Source: Sphaerulina vaccinii (Eukaryota; Ascomycota; Dothideomycetes; Mycosphaerellales; Mycosphaerellaceae). Taken from it: a stretch of 64,000 bases of DNA. The DNA is taken from positions 1,302,001 through 1,366,000 of the forward strand of contig JAKUDP010000012.1 of assembly GCA_022570795.1 (NCBI GenBank), written 5' to 3'. The position numbers and the translations under genes were made by a program. Numbering within the stretch: the stretch's first letter is position 1; every line of letters starts with the position of its first letter. Below, piece after piece: positions 38,482 to 50,085 of the stretch. The notes under the pieces were generated by a model, which saw only the letters and a program-made list of their open reading frames with translations, had not been told where the DNA came from and did no database searches.

Positions 38482-41400
38482 TCACACGGCTGACGCAGCC
38501 TCGCCCAAATCATGCATCAGCTGTATCAAATTCTCGACCATGGCTGGTCGCTGTGGTCTCGTCAATGTCTGCGATGACCTCGAGTCAGGAGGCGCGCTCG
38601 CAGGCGTGAGTGCCTCAATCATGGCGTCCATCACGTGTTTTGAATCATCCAAGGCGACGATCTCGCGCTGTCTGAGGGCAGCATCCGTCTCCGGCTTGCG
38701 ATCCTGGGCTGTCATTCTTGGGCTCGCATTGCTGGGACTGACGTGCGTCGTTGGCCCACGAGGAAACGTCGAGTGTGCCGAGATCACAGCTCGGCCTTTG
38801 TTCAAGCCGATGAACTGGTGTCGTTCGATGGCCGTAAGCTCTTCATCATTGCCGTCCAGATGTACAGGTTCGCCTTTGTAGTCGATCGCCGGTGGAAAGT
38901 TGCTATGTAGAGTCCCATGCTGGCCATTCTGTGCAGAGTATGCTGCATGCTGTTGCTCGATCGCAATGGCCTTGGCAAGAAGTCCATAGACCCAAAAGGC
39001 GAGGCCGGCGTGATACAGCGCAACAGCGTTGAAGTCTCGCAACCATGGAGTATCTGGCGTTGCAACACTCGATGCATTTGGACTGAGCCCTGCTGGTCTG
39101 CGTGCAGCTCGCAGCACCTGTCCTGCATGCCACATCGCTTGGCGGCATTCAGGTGAGCGATACCACAACTTCAGTGCAGGAAACACCCTTCTTGCTTCTA
39201 CCTCTCCTTCCTTGCCAGCAAGCAGCTGCAAGTCCTCGAACGCGACACATAAGTTCATGCGTAAGAGCTGCGAGACCATGTGCACTTCTTTCGGAACGAA
39301 AACGCGCCAGTCTTCGATAGCAACATAGAACGAGTCCAGTAGCCTCCTAAGTTCTTGAACCTTCGAAGCTGCCAGGCTAGTACCAGCCCACTGCAAATCT
39401 GCGGAAGCTTGTGCTTTGTTGGCCGAGCTTAGCTGAGTATACTCCCATGCTAGACACCAATGCGACATCAGGACAAGGTAAAGCGTGAGTTCAAGATCGA
39501 TCTTGTCCCTGACGGAGCCCATGACCTGAGCATCGCACATGGTTGAGACAAAGGTCGGCAGTTGTGCTCCTGCAAGTCGATGCGCATAGTACTGGTCGCG
39601 CCACTCTTCCGCAGATCGGGCTCGCCACAGAGCTGCAGGAGCTGGAAGATCCAGGGTAATTTCTGAGTATGATAGCAGAGGGGGAGTCTGGAAGGCCACA
39701 GAAACCTGGACGCTGTGGAGAAAGATGTGGTAGGCTAGACGCTTGAAGGATTCGGCTTCGATCCAACCTCTCCACTTCTGCTCCAACTGGTCAGGCGTAT
39801 CTGTTGGCAAAGGTGTTTCTGCAGGTATTCTGGATCGTCGAAACCGACCAGCTCTGCGAAGCATCGTGATGAGTGGCATGGCAGCACTCTCAGCTAGTTC
39901 CATGGTGCGCTTGTTCCCTGACCATGTGCCGATGCCAAGCGAAATCGCGTACGTCTGCAGTGCAGCAAGTCTGCGTGTATTGCTGTTGTCAGACTCGAAC
40001 ATTTCGTAGTTGGCGCCACGCGCTTTGTCCTGTAGAGCATATCCGAAACGTTGCGCGTGGCTTGACCTGCCCAGGATTGCGCCAGCTGCGATCATCAAGG
40101 TGAGTGACTCTGGTATCGTTTCAGATGGCTTGAAGGTGGGAATATGGATCCAACTTCCTATGCTGTGCTCCATCGTGAGCAAGAAGTCGTTGAGAAAGAC
40201 ATCAAGAACTCTGTCGCCAGTCAGCATAACCCGTAGCAGTAAACACCATAGTGACACTTTACCTCGTTGATGGAAACAAGGCTACGATCTTTTGATAGTT
40301 CGCCTTATCACAGCCAGCTAGAAGCAGGGCCACGATCTTGCCACGTTCCTGCGGCTCCATGGGCGGTATGAGAGCAATCTGCCTTGGTCTAGGCAGCTTG
40401 CCATCAGGTCCATGACTGTCCACCAGAACGGATGCCAGACTCTGATCTTGGTTGCCCTTCTCGTGATTGGGTATCCACCTCCATGCAGAACGATTGTATG
40501 CTGCGGCACCCAGGTTGATGCTATCATCTATAGAAGGAGTGCTGACATCTGATAGCTGCGAGTTGTCCGTAGGCTTGTCAAATGCTGGTGGCATCAGAGA
40601 TGGGTCCAGCCAGCCGCCCCACTCGCCCTTCAGGACTGTATCAAGGTCGCCGAAGTCCATGCTGAGGTCCTGGCTAAAGTCCATGAGATCTCGGGGTTGG
40701 GAGTTCTGTGCCCAGTTGAGATGTGATGTTGTCTGAGGGTGCACCTGGGTTGGGACGGTAGGGTGCACCACGGAATTGAGGAAATTGATGAGTGAAGGAT
40801 CGTGGTTGGCGTGAAGGTTGTGGTTGGCATAAGGTATAGTCGGTGGCTGCATGGGTGTCCCTAGCCCATACGCTACTGTCGGAGTTGGTACCTGGAACTG
40901 GGAATGTACGGTGGGTACAGACCGGGCTTGTGGCGGTGTTGGCTGCGCTTGTCCTGGAGGTGAGGCCCACTGGCTAATGGGCGATACATGATCGTCTGTT
41001 CGAGCAGAAGACGAGGCACCGGAGTCGACCCGACACTCGAGGCCCTTTGTCCGGCATCGCTTGCATGGCTTCTCTTGGTCACACTTCACCTTGATCGTAG
41101 CGCACGCTGAACAGGCTTGGGAGGCTCGAATCTTGCGTTTCTTGCCGGACTGTTCTGTTGACGTGTGTAGTGTGGCGTGGCGTTTGAGCAGATCCCTAAG
41201 CTAATGTCAGCTATGGCCTATAGCGCCGCAGTATAAGCTGCAAGATGCAGTATCGATGACTGATGATCTGCTACGAGCTTCGGACCAATATGGTCTTGGC
41301 TTCGGGTTAGTGAGCGAGCAGGTTGACTCTCTCGCTGACAAGCGAAGATGACATGCCACTCCAAGACATGTCTTCAAGCATTGCGAAGCCTTCCTTGGTG

Positions 41401-41748
41401 ATGTGCGGTGCTCGGCCGATGTGTGCTGTGGATTTCGGATCAAGCAAGGGTGTCTGAAGAAAACCAAAGCACTTACGCTCGTGCAAATGTTTTGCCGCAT
41501 TCTACACACTTGAATGGCTTCTCGTTCGTATCTAAAATGCACCTGATATCAGCCAAGATCCAGGGAGACGTATGTGTTCACAGTTTGAGCTTACGGCTGC
41601 GAAAGTGCCTGGCAAGATGATCAATGCGGCCATAAGTCTTGTGGCAGATGTTACAGACGAACGGATTCGTTCCTGTTGAAGTCTGATTGGGATTACTGTT
41701 CGAGGCACTGTTTGAAGCACCTCCTGGACTGGAACCTGTCGTCGACAT
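38482..41748 (-). CDS. transcription factor with two C2H2 fingers and a Zn2Cys6 cluster, four exons
   Basis: Exons 41748-41595, 41531-41477, 41195-40263 and 40210-38482; introns are 63, 281 and 52 bp, all GT-AG and frame-keeping. The product is about 956 residues. C2H2 finger 1 uses C32, C35, H48, H52; finger 2 uses C60, C63, H76, H80 (linker TNEKPF). A Zn2Cys6 binuclear cluster follows at 98-124 (C98, C101, C108, C114, C117, C124). The C-terminal half (WIHIPTFKPSETIPESLTLM, AALQTYAISLGIGTWSGNKR) fits the fungal-specific transcription factor domain. The C2H2 plus Zn2Cys6 combination is a known Pezizomycotina class (for example Cmr1/Pig1-type melanin regulators, AmdA-like), so the target pathway is undetermined. 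Nuclear DNA-binding regulator; the neighbouring MFS transporter is a candidate target. Confidence 0.88.
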
Positions 41749-43074
41749 GTCTATCACGTGCGGCTATGTCTTCCGCGATGCCGTGCTTCCTTGTGGTCGC
41801 TGTTCCTGGCCGTGTTATCCTGCTGTCGGTCGGGTTGCCTGGGGGTGAAGACGGGTAGAAGTGGGCGAAAACGAGAGTGATATGCGCCCGATGCTCTTGT
41901 CAACAACTCCGTCAGCTTCGCGTGCCTGCTCACTTTTCCATCTGCATTGTCGCCCAGAGATTTGCATTGGGACTCCCGTCGCAAAGATTGCAAGCGGCGC
42001 AGACCTCCTCGTCACTTCAGGCGGGGTGCTGAGGCATGTCCGAAGATTAGGAGTTGTGACGCGGCGGAAAAACATAAACGTCCTCGGCCTTATCCACAGT
42101 CATCACACTAATCCTGGTGCTGGTTCTGTTCTTCTTGGCGTGTGTATAGGGCAATGGACCACAGTCGTCCACGAGAACGATCTTCTGCTGGATGTGCAGC
42201 CTGCATACGCAAGACGACAACGCGTCCAAATCAGATAACTTCCAGCGGCGCCTCAGCTACTTCAGAGACCAGACCTGGCTTGTCCTCCGGTGTATCATCT
42301 TCAGCCTCAGTACCAGAACCACATGATTCATCTCGACACGCACCAAGAAACCACAGCGGCAGGTTTGGCGGCGATGGCCATCATCTACAGCACCTCTAGC
42401 GACCAGGCCTAGTATCACGATAGGCAAGACAAGTCATTACAGCCGACACGCTACTAAATGCAGGATAGCTTTTGCTCACGAGAAATGCCAGAATCGAAGC
42501 ATCGGCTCTCGTGGTACAGTATATACGGCGACTCAGTTCGTCCACGTGGTTCCACACGAGCCGGGATATAGACTGGTCCAACCTCACATCTCCAGAACGG
42601 CAAACTTCAGAAATGGAAACTTATCCGGTTGACGCGTGCCACGAGGAACGCCACAACAAGAACTGCCTTCAGATAGTTCTCCGTTATAAGCGCTGCCAAG
42701 CCAGTGCATACGTACATTGTCTATACCTCAACGTACTCTTGCGGTCAGGCTTGATATCAATCAGCGGGTCCTGAGGATGCTAGCGCTGGAGATGGCGCGC
42801 TGTGGAGTCCCTGTGGTCTTCAGGATGGGAGACTCGAAGCGAAGGTGCAGAAGCAGGTGATCTAGTCACTTCGATGGCTACCGCGAAGATGAATAGCCTC
42901 GAAGTTGACGCGCAATCGTGCGGCCGTCTCAACTTGAGACAACTGACTGCTTTACATACCTTGAGTCATGGATGTAAAGAACGCTGCGTCGTGAGGACAG
43001 AGATGGATACCACGAACGATGCTACTGAACCTGACTAATCGGCGATCTACCTCACCCCGGCAAGCGACAATCAA
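41749..43074. other. intergenic region
   Basis: About 1.3 kb upstream of the transcription factor. An 82-codon plus-strand frame from ATG 42154 (to 42399) is Ser/Thr-rich and without family features. No RNA or repeat recognised. Confidence 0.35.
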
Positions 43075-43585
43075 TCAAGAAGCCTCGAGTTGAAAGTTCT
43101 CTGAGCGACCGGAGATCTGCTTCCGAGAAGACGAGATCGCCGACCAAGCCAGAGTACTCGCGAGCTACGACTGTACATGCGAAAAGCGATCCTCACAAGC
43201 AACCGGACGTCTGGTCAGATGGCTGAATACCGCTCTCCAGGCCAGACTTCCTCGGAAAATCCTGTCATTCCGCCACCGATGTCCCCAAACTCGATCAGAC
43301 CAAGATACATCTGTTCTGCCGCTTGAAAATCAACATCGATGGTATTCCTAAAGATAACATCCATCTCGAGTGCCTCAGCACTATGCCTCGGAAAGTCTTT
43401 CGGATCGAAGTCCTCAACTGATTCCTTGAATCCCTGGACGACTCTGCCAGTATCCAGAGCAGTTCATCTATGCGATGCTGTCTCGAGCAAGACCTTGATT
43501 CTACAAAATACAGAGGATGCCTGCGGCTATACCGACAAGCACAGCCATTTGTTCAACAACACCAGTGCTGATCTAGGCTGCCGTT
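43075..43585 (+). pseudogene. degenerate coding-like segments, unidentified
   Basis: Three protein-like stretches follow one another on the plus strand in different frames, each ended by a stop. The first, about 43075-43228, is Lys/Arg/Ser-rich with ASEKTRSPTKPEYSRAT. The second, about 43286-43420, includes TKIHLFCRLKINIDGIPKDN. The third, about 43427-43581, includes LEQDLDSTKYRGCLRLYRQA. They could be exons of an unrecognised gene or a gene broken by frameshifts. No family was identified. They abut the SUN fragments, so rearrangement damage is likely. Confidence 0.3.
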
Positions 43586-43649
43586 GAGAGTCCTGCTGGC
43601 TTCGGTAAATCGCTTTCTTGGTGTATCATATACACTGGAAATACGGATT

Positions 43650-44600
43650 CCTCAACTGTGATTGGAGTTTCTGTGGGATCCCAGGAGAATGCGTATCGAT
43701 CTCTGCACCAAGTTATAGTCATTGATCTTATAAGTCTCCGCTGCCAAGCAGACCCAATTCTTCTCGTTGTTGGGCGTCTTGCTATTGGATGCCTCGCCAG
43801 TGGTAGTTGTAGTGGTGGCGGTGTTGCTCATTGCGCATGCTCAGCATGAATCTACGTGCGGTCTGCTCGAGATCCTCATGCACTGCCTCGCGGTGTTGCG
43901 AGAGGGCGACATTGAAGTCGTGTTGGGACAGGACGCGACAGAGCGACGTTGAAGTCGTGTTATGACAGGACGCGGCCACTGTCAACCATTTCTTCGAAGT
44001 TGTTGTGAAAGAGAATCTAAGTGCGGTCTGCTCGAGAAGTCGAGATCCTCATGCACTGCCTGGCTGTGTTGCGAGAGAGCGACATTGAAGTCGTGTTGAG
44101 ACAGGACGCGGCCACTGTCAACCATTTCTTCGAAGTTGTTGTGGAAAACGCCTTTGCTCATGATCGAGAGTTGTTGCGTCTTTTGGTGCTGCAGCAGAGT
44201 CTCGGAGTGCTGTTCGTTGGCATGTGCTCGATATTCACCTCGGTCGGAACAATACGTTCGATACACTCGCTCCAGGCGATCACGACCATCCACGCCAACA
44301 GACTCGGAAGCAGAGCGCAAATGGTTGTCTCGCTGGATGTCAGAGATACTATGGAGAGTGTTGGGAGCTCTCGCCGCACCAAGCCTCGCTAGCTTGACAG
44401 TGAGTTGAGCTCCCGCCCTTCTCATCTTTGGAGGTGGCGCCGCACCAGGCCTCGCCAGGTTCAGACTAAGGCGTTCAGTCCAAGGTGTAAGCTGTGCTTT
44501 GGCCTTTTCATCTTTGGAGGTGGCGCCGCACCCAGCCTCGTTAGGTTCGGACCAGGGCGTGAGCATAGAGCCCAATAATTGAATCGCAGAAGTCAATTAG
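43650..44600 (-). pseudogene. scrambled SUN-domain gene fragments
   Basis: Minus-strand segments match the intact SUN gene at 60527-62401 but in the wrong order. Near 44.57-44.38 kb are repeated pieces like the start of its SUN domain (LTPWSEPNEAGCGATSKDE; GAQLTVKLARLGAA). Around 44.15-43.87 kb are three tandem copies of its coiled region (GRVLSQHDFNVALSQH, AVHEDL). At about 43.80-43.66 kb is a piece of its C-terminal SUN domain (NNEKNWVCLAAETYKI). The coiled-region copies form a direct repeat of period about 173 bp (43856-44012 and 44029-44148). No continuous gene remains. Confidence 0.7.
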
Positions 44601-44955
44601 TTAATTAGTTAATTCTGAATTGACTTTGACTTGGCCGGCGGTGACTTGACTTTGAATTAACTTAGCGCGGAATCGTTGGCGACGATAAGGTCTGCGAGGT
44701 AAGAGCCTCCTACGACTTCGTATCGTGCTGCTTAGAGACTATTCGTAGCGTCTAATAGGATTGCAGGCGTCGATTATAAGGTCTAGCCTACCTTCGAAAG
44801 AACTACTCCTTCGACTCTTCCCTCGCAAGCATCGATATACCTACCGGTCCGGTAATTAACTGCAAGTTAAGTTAATTCGCTAAATTGACTTTGACTTTGA
44901 CTTGATTTTGACTTAAGGTCCTAATAATTAACTAATTCAATCATTAGGGTCTATA
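44577..44955. repeat. AT-rich inverted-end element, possible MITE
   Basis: A block bounded by AATTAGTTAATTAGTTAATT (about 44596) and an inverted TAATTAACTAATTCAATCA (about 44927), with repeated TTGACTTTGACTT motifs inside both ends. The middle is not RIP-like and has normal CG content. It might be a small non-autonomous DNA transposon sitting between the SUN fragments and the retroelement block. Confidence 0.3.
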
Positions 44956-45049
44956 GGCATAAGGGCTATAGATGTTGTATTAAAGCTAGTAGAAGAAGGT
45001 CCGGATTAGGAGTATATTTGTTATAGAGGTATATTAAGGGTTAAGTTAA

Positions 45050-45179
45050 GCAATATATCTTTGGCCTTAGGTTATCTCGATGCGCTATTATAGCTCTCTA
45101 ATAAGCTTTCGAAGCGACGGAACTAGATAGTCTGCGAGTATAGTAGTATAGCTAACTAGAGAGAGGCGAAGAGGAGGCA
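45050..45179. repeat. SUN-3'-flank repeat unit, left of the retroelement
   Basis: The sequence TTTGGCCTTAGGTTATCTCG, then TCGAAGCGACGGAACTAGAT, then GTCTGCGAGTATAG and GAGAGAGGCGAAGAGGAGGC matches the tandem units at 59.5-60.5 kb. It shows many C-to-T/G-to-A changes. It marks the left side of the site into which the outer retroelement inserted. Confidence 0.65.
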
Positions 45180-45183
45180 TACT
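45179..45183. repeat. target site duplication of outer element (left)
   Basis: ATACT directly before the left LTR; the same five bases follow the right LTR at 59475-59479. A paralogous empty site (GAGGAGACACACT followed by AACTCTC, near 59655) supports this reading. Confidence 0.6.
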
Positions 45184-45401
45184 ATTAGAGGCTAGCCCTA
45201 GGAAGTATTAATAGTAGCTTTGCTTCTATAGCTCGACTATAGACCCTCCTCTGCTTTAGTACTACCTATAGGAGACTATATAAAATAGCTTAGTATCTAG
45301 TATTTATCGATAGATACCTAGAGAGACCTTTCGGCTCTCTATCGAACTTACTTATTTCTTTTATAAAGCTTTCTATATATATATTACTTACTCTATAATA
45401 T
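45184..45401 (+). repeat. left LTR of outer element
   Basis: 218 bp, nearly identical in layout to 59257-59474 (shared AGAGGCTAGC, GACCCTCCTCT, GAGAGACCTTT, TTACTCTATAATAT). Differences are almost all C/T or G/A. Confidence 0.8.
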
Positions 45402-48400
45402 TAAGTTCGATTACTATTATAGAATCTATAGATAGAGTAGTATTACCTACAAGGCGCGCCGAAGCACTATCGTTATTAGTAATTAAAGCTCCTAACTTCT
45501 AAGTAATATTATAAGAGCTATAGGAAAGATAGCGAGGTATAGAAGCCGAGCTATTATATATATAAACTAATTTCTAAGAGGCAAGAAGCTAATAGTAGGT
45601 ATTACCTATTTAGACTTGTAACAAATAGCTCGAGGCTTTAATTAGAGTATTAATAATAGCTACTACCTATTCTATAATAGAAACCGACTAACTATTAGGA
45701 CCTAGAGATTAGTTACTCTCCTTCTAGAATAGAAGCGCACTTATATTCCGAGATTACTTTCTCTAGTTAAAAAGCTCTTATTAGGTATAGGCCGGCTCAA
45801 ACCTACTACTCTCTGCCGACTACTACTAGGACAAGATCTATAATACTATCCTAGTAGTATAGCGAGGTAGAATGCGGCACTTCTAGGAAAATAGAATAGA
45901 TAGAATCAAGACTCCTACTCTATTCTTTATAGAGATCGAGAGAGTCTTTATAGATAGTAATAAAAAAGCAAAGGCCCTAGATAAGCTAGCTAAGCTTAAG
46001 CACTCTCTAGGACAACTATAGCACATATACTAGCTAGAATTCGACAAACTCCTAAATATAGTAGGTAGGGATATATAGAAATTAGATATAAAGATCGCCT
46101 TGCTTAAGTAGATATATTTAGACTTTGCTATTCGAGGCATAGCAGCCTTGCTAGTTATTATAGAGTACTACGAATATGCTGCAGAAGTTAAGCGCATTAT
46201 AACTAACCTAGAAAGTACTAACTAGTTCTAATATACAAATCGGAAGTAGTTAGAAGCAAATACAAAGCAGACTAGAATTTTATTAATAGTATCTACTAAT
46301 ACTATAGGAGGTTGCTTAACTAATATTTGCATAGACGTAGATAGCGACACGATTATAAACCTACTATAGATAGGTAGAAACTGCGAGAGAAGCCGTAGAG
46401 GCAATCGCAATAGCAAAGGATAGTAGCCCTCTTCGAAGTATAGAGCTTGCTAGGTAGATAAGAAAGAAAGAGAAAGATATAAGGAAAAGAACCTCTATTA
46501 CTACTATAGAGCAGACAGATACTAGGTTAGAGACTACCTATACCTTCCTCTAATACTACTAAATAGTACTACTATAAATATAGTTTAAGCGCTACCTATA
46601 CTAGAAGACAATAAGGAAGTAGTAGAGACCAACTCTAATTCGGGAAAAGAGTAACTCCTACTTATAGGTAGGAGTAGAGAGAAGTATAGATACTAGCAAA
46701 AGGTTAGTAAGAGAGCCGGAGTAGAATAAATAGAATACTAGTATTTATAGACGTAGTACTCTAAAACAATATTTATATATCTACTTTTATTAATAAAGGA
46801 TGCTAGTATTATACTATAATTAATAGAGACCTTATTAAAGGACTTGGTCTTATACTAATAAGCAAAGAGAGCTATTATATAAAAGGCGCATCGATAGTTA
46901 TAAAAGACTCGAATATTTCTAGAGTTATTAGTTTCTAGATAGAAATTATAGGGTTTAGTTAGATAGTATATATATATATTATACCTAACCTAACTTACCT
47001 ACTTATCCTTAGAAACCTATAGAAGGCATATAATTAGATATAGACTAAGCCTAAGAAGAGGTAGTTCTAGTATAGGAGAGTAGGTAAAAGAGTAAAGGAG
47101 AGCTGCCTCTATAGGGTAGAGGTTAGTAACAATTTAGCTATAGTAACTACTATTTCCTCGGAGGACGTTAGAAGAGCTCTAGAGACTAAAGCGGCTCTTA
47201 TAGACAATTAGTTAAGAGAGAGACTACTACTAGAGATTTATAATATACTTCTATTATTTTATTAATACAAAGTAGACAAGCTAGCGCTATACCGACCTAG
47301 TATCGACTATTGTATTAAGATGCGCGTCCTAAAAAGAATAGGACTCCGACGCCTTTGCTATAGGGTCTACTATATAGTATATCGAAAAAAGAACTACTAG
47401 TTCTAAGGAAGGTTCTAGACAACCTCCTAGAGAAGAGATATATCCGACCTACTAGCTCTAAAGTAGCAGCTCCTATAATTTTTGTTTGGAAACCTAGTAG
47501 AGGACTATAGTTCTACTACAATTACTATATACTAAATACGATTATATAGTATAATAGGTACCTATTACCTCTAATATTAGAGACTTTACAAAATCTATCG
47601 GACGCTAAGTAGATTACTAAGGTAGATATAGTCTTAGCGTTTTATAAGATCTATATAGTAGTAGAGTACAAGTATAAGACTACTTTCTATATAAAATATA
47701 GATCTTTTAAATAGTTAGTATATCTATTTAGTTTGTTAGGGGCCCTAGTATTATTCTAGTAGTATATTAATAGTCTAATATAGGAATTCCTCGACCGATT
47801 TGCCTCTATATATATAGATAATATAATTATCTACTCGAATAGTAATAGGGAAGATTATATATAAAAGGTTCGGCAAGTTCTCTATAAGTTATAGAATAGA
47901 GGCCTTTACCTAGACCCTAAGAAGAGCAAGTTTGCAAAGAAGATAGTTAAGTACTTAGAATTTATTATATATACTAATAGTAAAGGAATCGAAGCCGACC
48001 TAGAAAAGATAGAAGCTATTCAAAACTAGAAGGCTCCTAAGATACAAAAAGAAGTATAAAGATTCCTTAGGTTCTATAACTACTATCGGATATTTATTAA
48101 CTATTACTCCGAGATAGCGAAACTTTTAATAGCGCTTACTAGCAAGGGCATAGTATTCTCCTAGGGAAAGGAGTAGGAAGCCGCGTTTAAAGAGCTAAAA
48201 GAATAATACTATAATGCCCTAGTACTAAGATTATAGGACCTAGAACTACTAACTTTTGTCGAGGCAGATTATAGTAGGTTTGTAATAGAAGCTATACTCC
48301 TATAGGAATAGGATAGTATCTATTACCTAGTAGCCTTCTTCTCGAAGAAACTAAATTATACTAAGATTAACTATAAGATTTATAATAAGGAACTACTAGT

Positions 48401-49897
48401 AATTATATCCTATTTAAAAGAATAGTACTCTATACTTAAAGCTTATAGTACCTTTATAATTTAGATAGACTATAAGAACCTAGAATACTTTATAATAAAG
48501 AGGCAACTTTTAGAAAGATAGGTTTGCTAGGCTTAAGAACTAGCCAAATACTAGTTCTCCCTAGCTTATTACCTAGGAGCCGAAAATATAGTACTAGATA
48601 CCTTATCTAGGAGAGAATAGAATATACTAGATAAGGGAGATAAGAAGTCTTGTTTTATATAACTATTAGTTACTAAGATAGGGAAGGCAACCGATACTAT
48701 AGACGTAGAGGCTATTACAATACTCCCTCTATAGACTCCCCTCTCTATAGATAAGGATAGCGACGAGGCCGAGGAGAACTAGAAGGTATCTATTAGACCT
48801 TTCTAGGACGCCGAGCTTAACAACCTCTAGAATAGAGTAGTTACTAAAGATAAGATATATAACCTTATATACTACTTAATTAGGCAAGGACTCTGCTCCT
48901 TTCCTAGCGAGCTAAAAATAAAACTATAGATCGGAGATTATACTTTTAATATATAAGAGAGACTATAATATCGAGGAAAGTTATAGATTCTAGGCTCCCT
49001 AGCTACTATAGAGGAAGTATATAAAGAATTAGTAACCGACAAAAAAGACCTAGATATACTATAGACCAAGCTAATCTAAGCTAGCTACGATACTATAGCC
49101 TCTAGCTATCTAGGGCAGGATACTACTAGCGCAATTATAGAAAGAGACTTTTATTAGCTACTACTATCTAGGTAGGTGCGTCGGTTCTATAACAACTATA
49201 ATAATTATAGTAGAAATCGAGTCTAGAGAGAATATAAGTATAGCCTCCTTCGACTACTTCTAGTACCCGATTGTTTCTACTAGGAAATCTCGATAGACTT
49301 TATAATAGAACTCCTAGACTCGGAGAGTTACTAATACTTTTAGATAATTAAGAATCGTCTAGAGAAAACTATTAGTTTAGAAGCGACCTCTAATATAAAA
49401 GCCGAGGCCTACGTATATAAGTTTCTAGATTACTAGGTAAAATACTATAGTCTACCTTATATAATTACTAGCAATTAAGGTACAAACTAGACTAGTATAT
49501 TCTAGAGGACCTTATATAAGTTACTAGGTATTTGCTAGAGATTAAGCTCTAGATACTATCTATAAATAGATAGAGGCCTAGAAAGAGTAAATTAGAATAT
49601 ATAAGTATATCTTCGAGTATTTATAAACTAGGAGTAATCTAACTAGAAAAGGTAGCTCTCTATAGTATAATTAGCGCTAAATAGCTACTATAATACGAGC
49701 CTAGGGATAAGCCTCTTCTTCGCTATATATAGCTACAAAGTACTATTACCTATTCCTTTAGAGATAGAGGCTACTAAAGATACAAGGTTGCTAGCGAATA
49801 AGTAGGTAGAGTAGTTTGTCTAAAAAGTTAAGGAAATTACTAAACTCTATTAGGTAAGTATAGCTATAGCTACTTAGAAATAGAAGGAGACTACTAA

Positions 49898-49902
49898 CCG
49901 AA
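49898..49902. repeat. target site duplication of inner element (left)
   Basis: CCGAA immediately before the inner left LTR; repeated at 57303-57307 after the right LTR. Confidence 0.8.
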
Positions 49903-50085
49903 TATTATAACCCGACACCTGCCTACCTACCTATATTTACTTATAACTATTATATATACGCGGCTAGGCCCAATGCGGCTAGCGCGCTTGGCGCTTTTCT
50001 TATATTTACTTATTCGCGCCCTCGCGCTCCTTTTAGATACTTTATCTATAACCTAATTTACTATACTACTATTTATAATATTATA
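49903..50085 (+). repeat. left LTR of inner element
   Basis: Begins TATTATAACC and ends ATATTATA, 183 bp, the same length as the right copy. It retains a GC-rich core (GCGGCTAGCGCGCTTGGCGC) in an otherwise AT-rich block. Confidence 0.8.
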
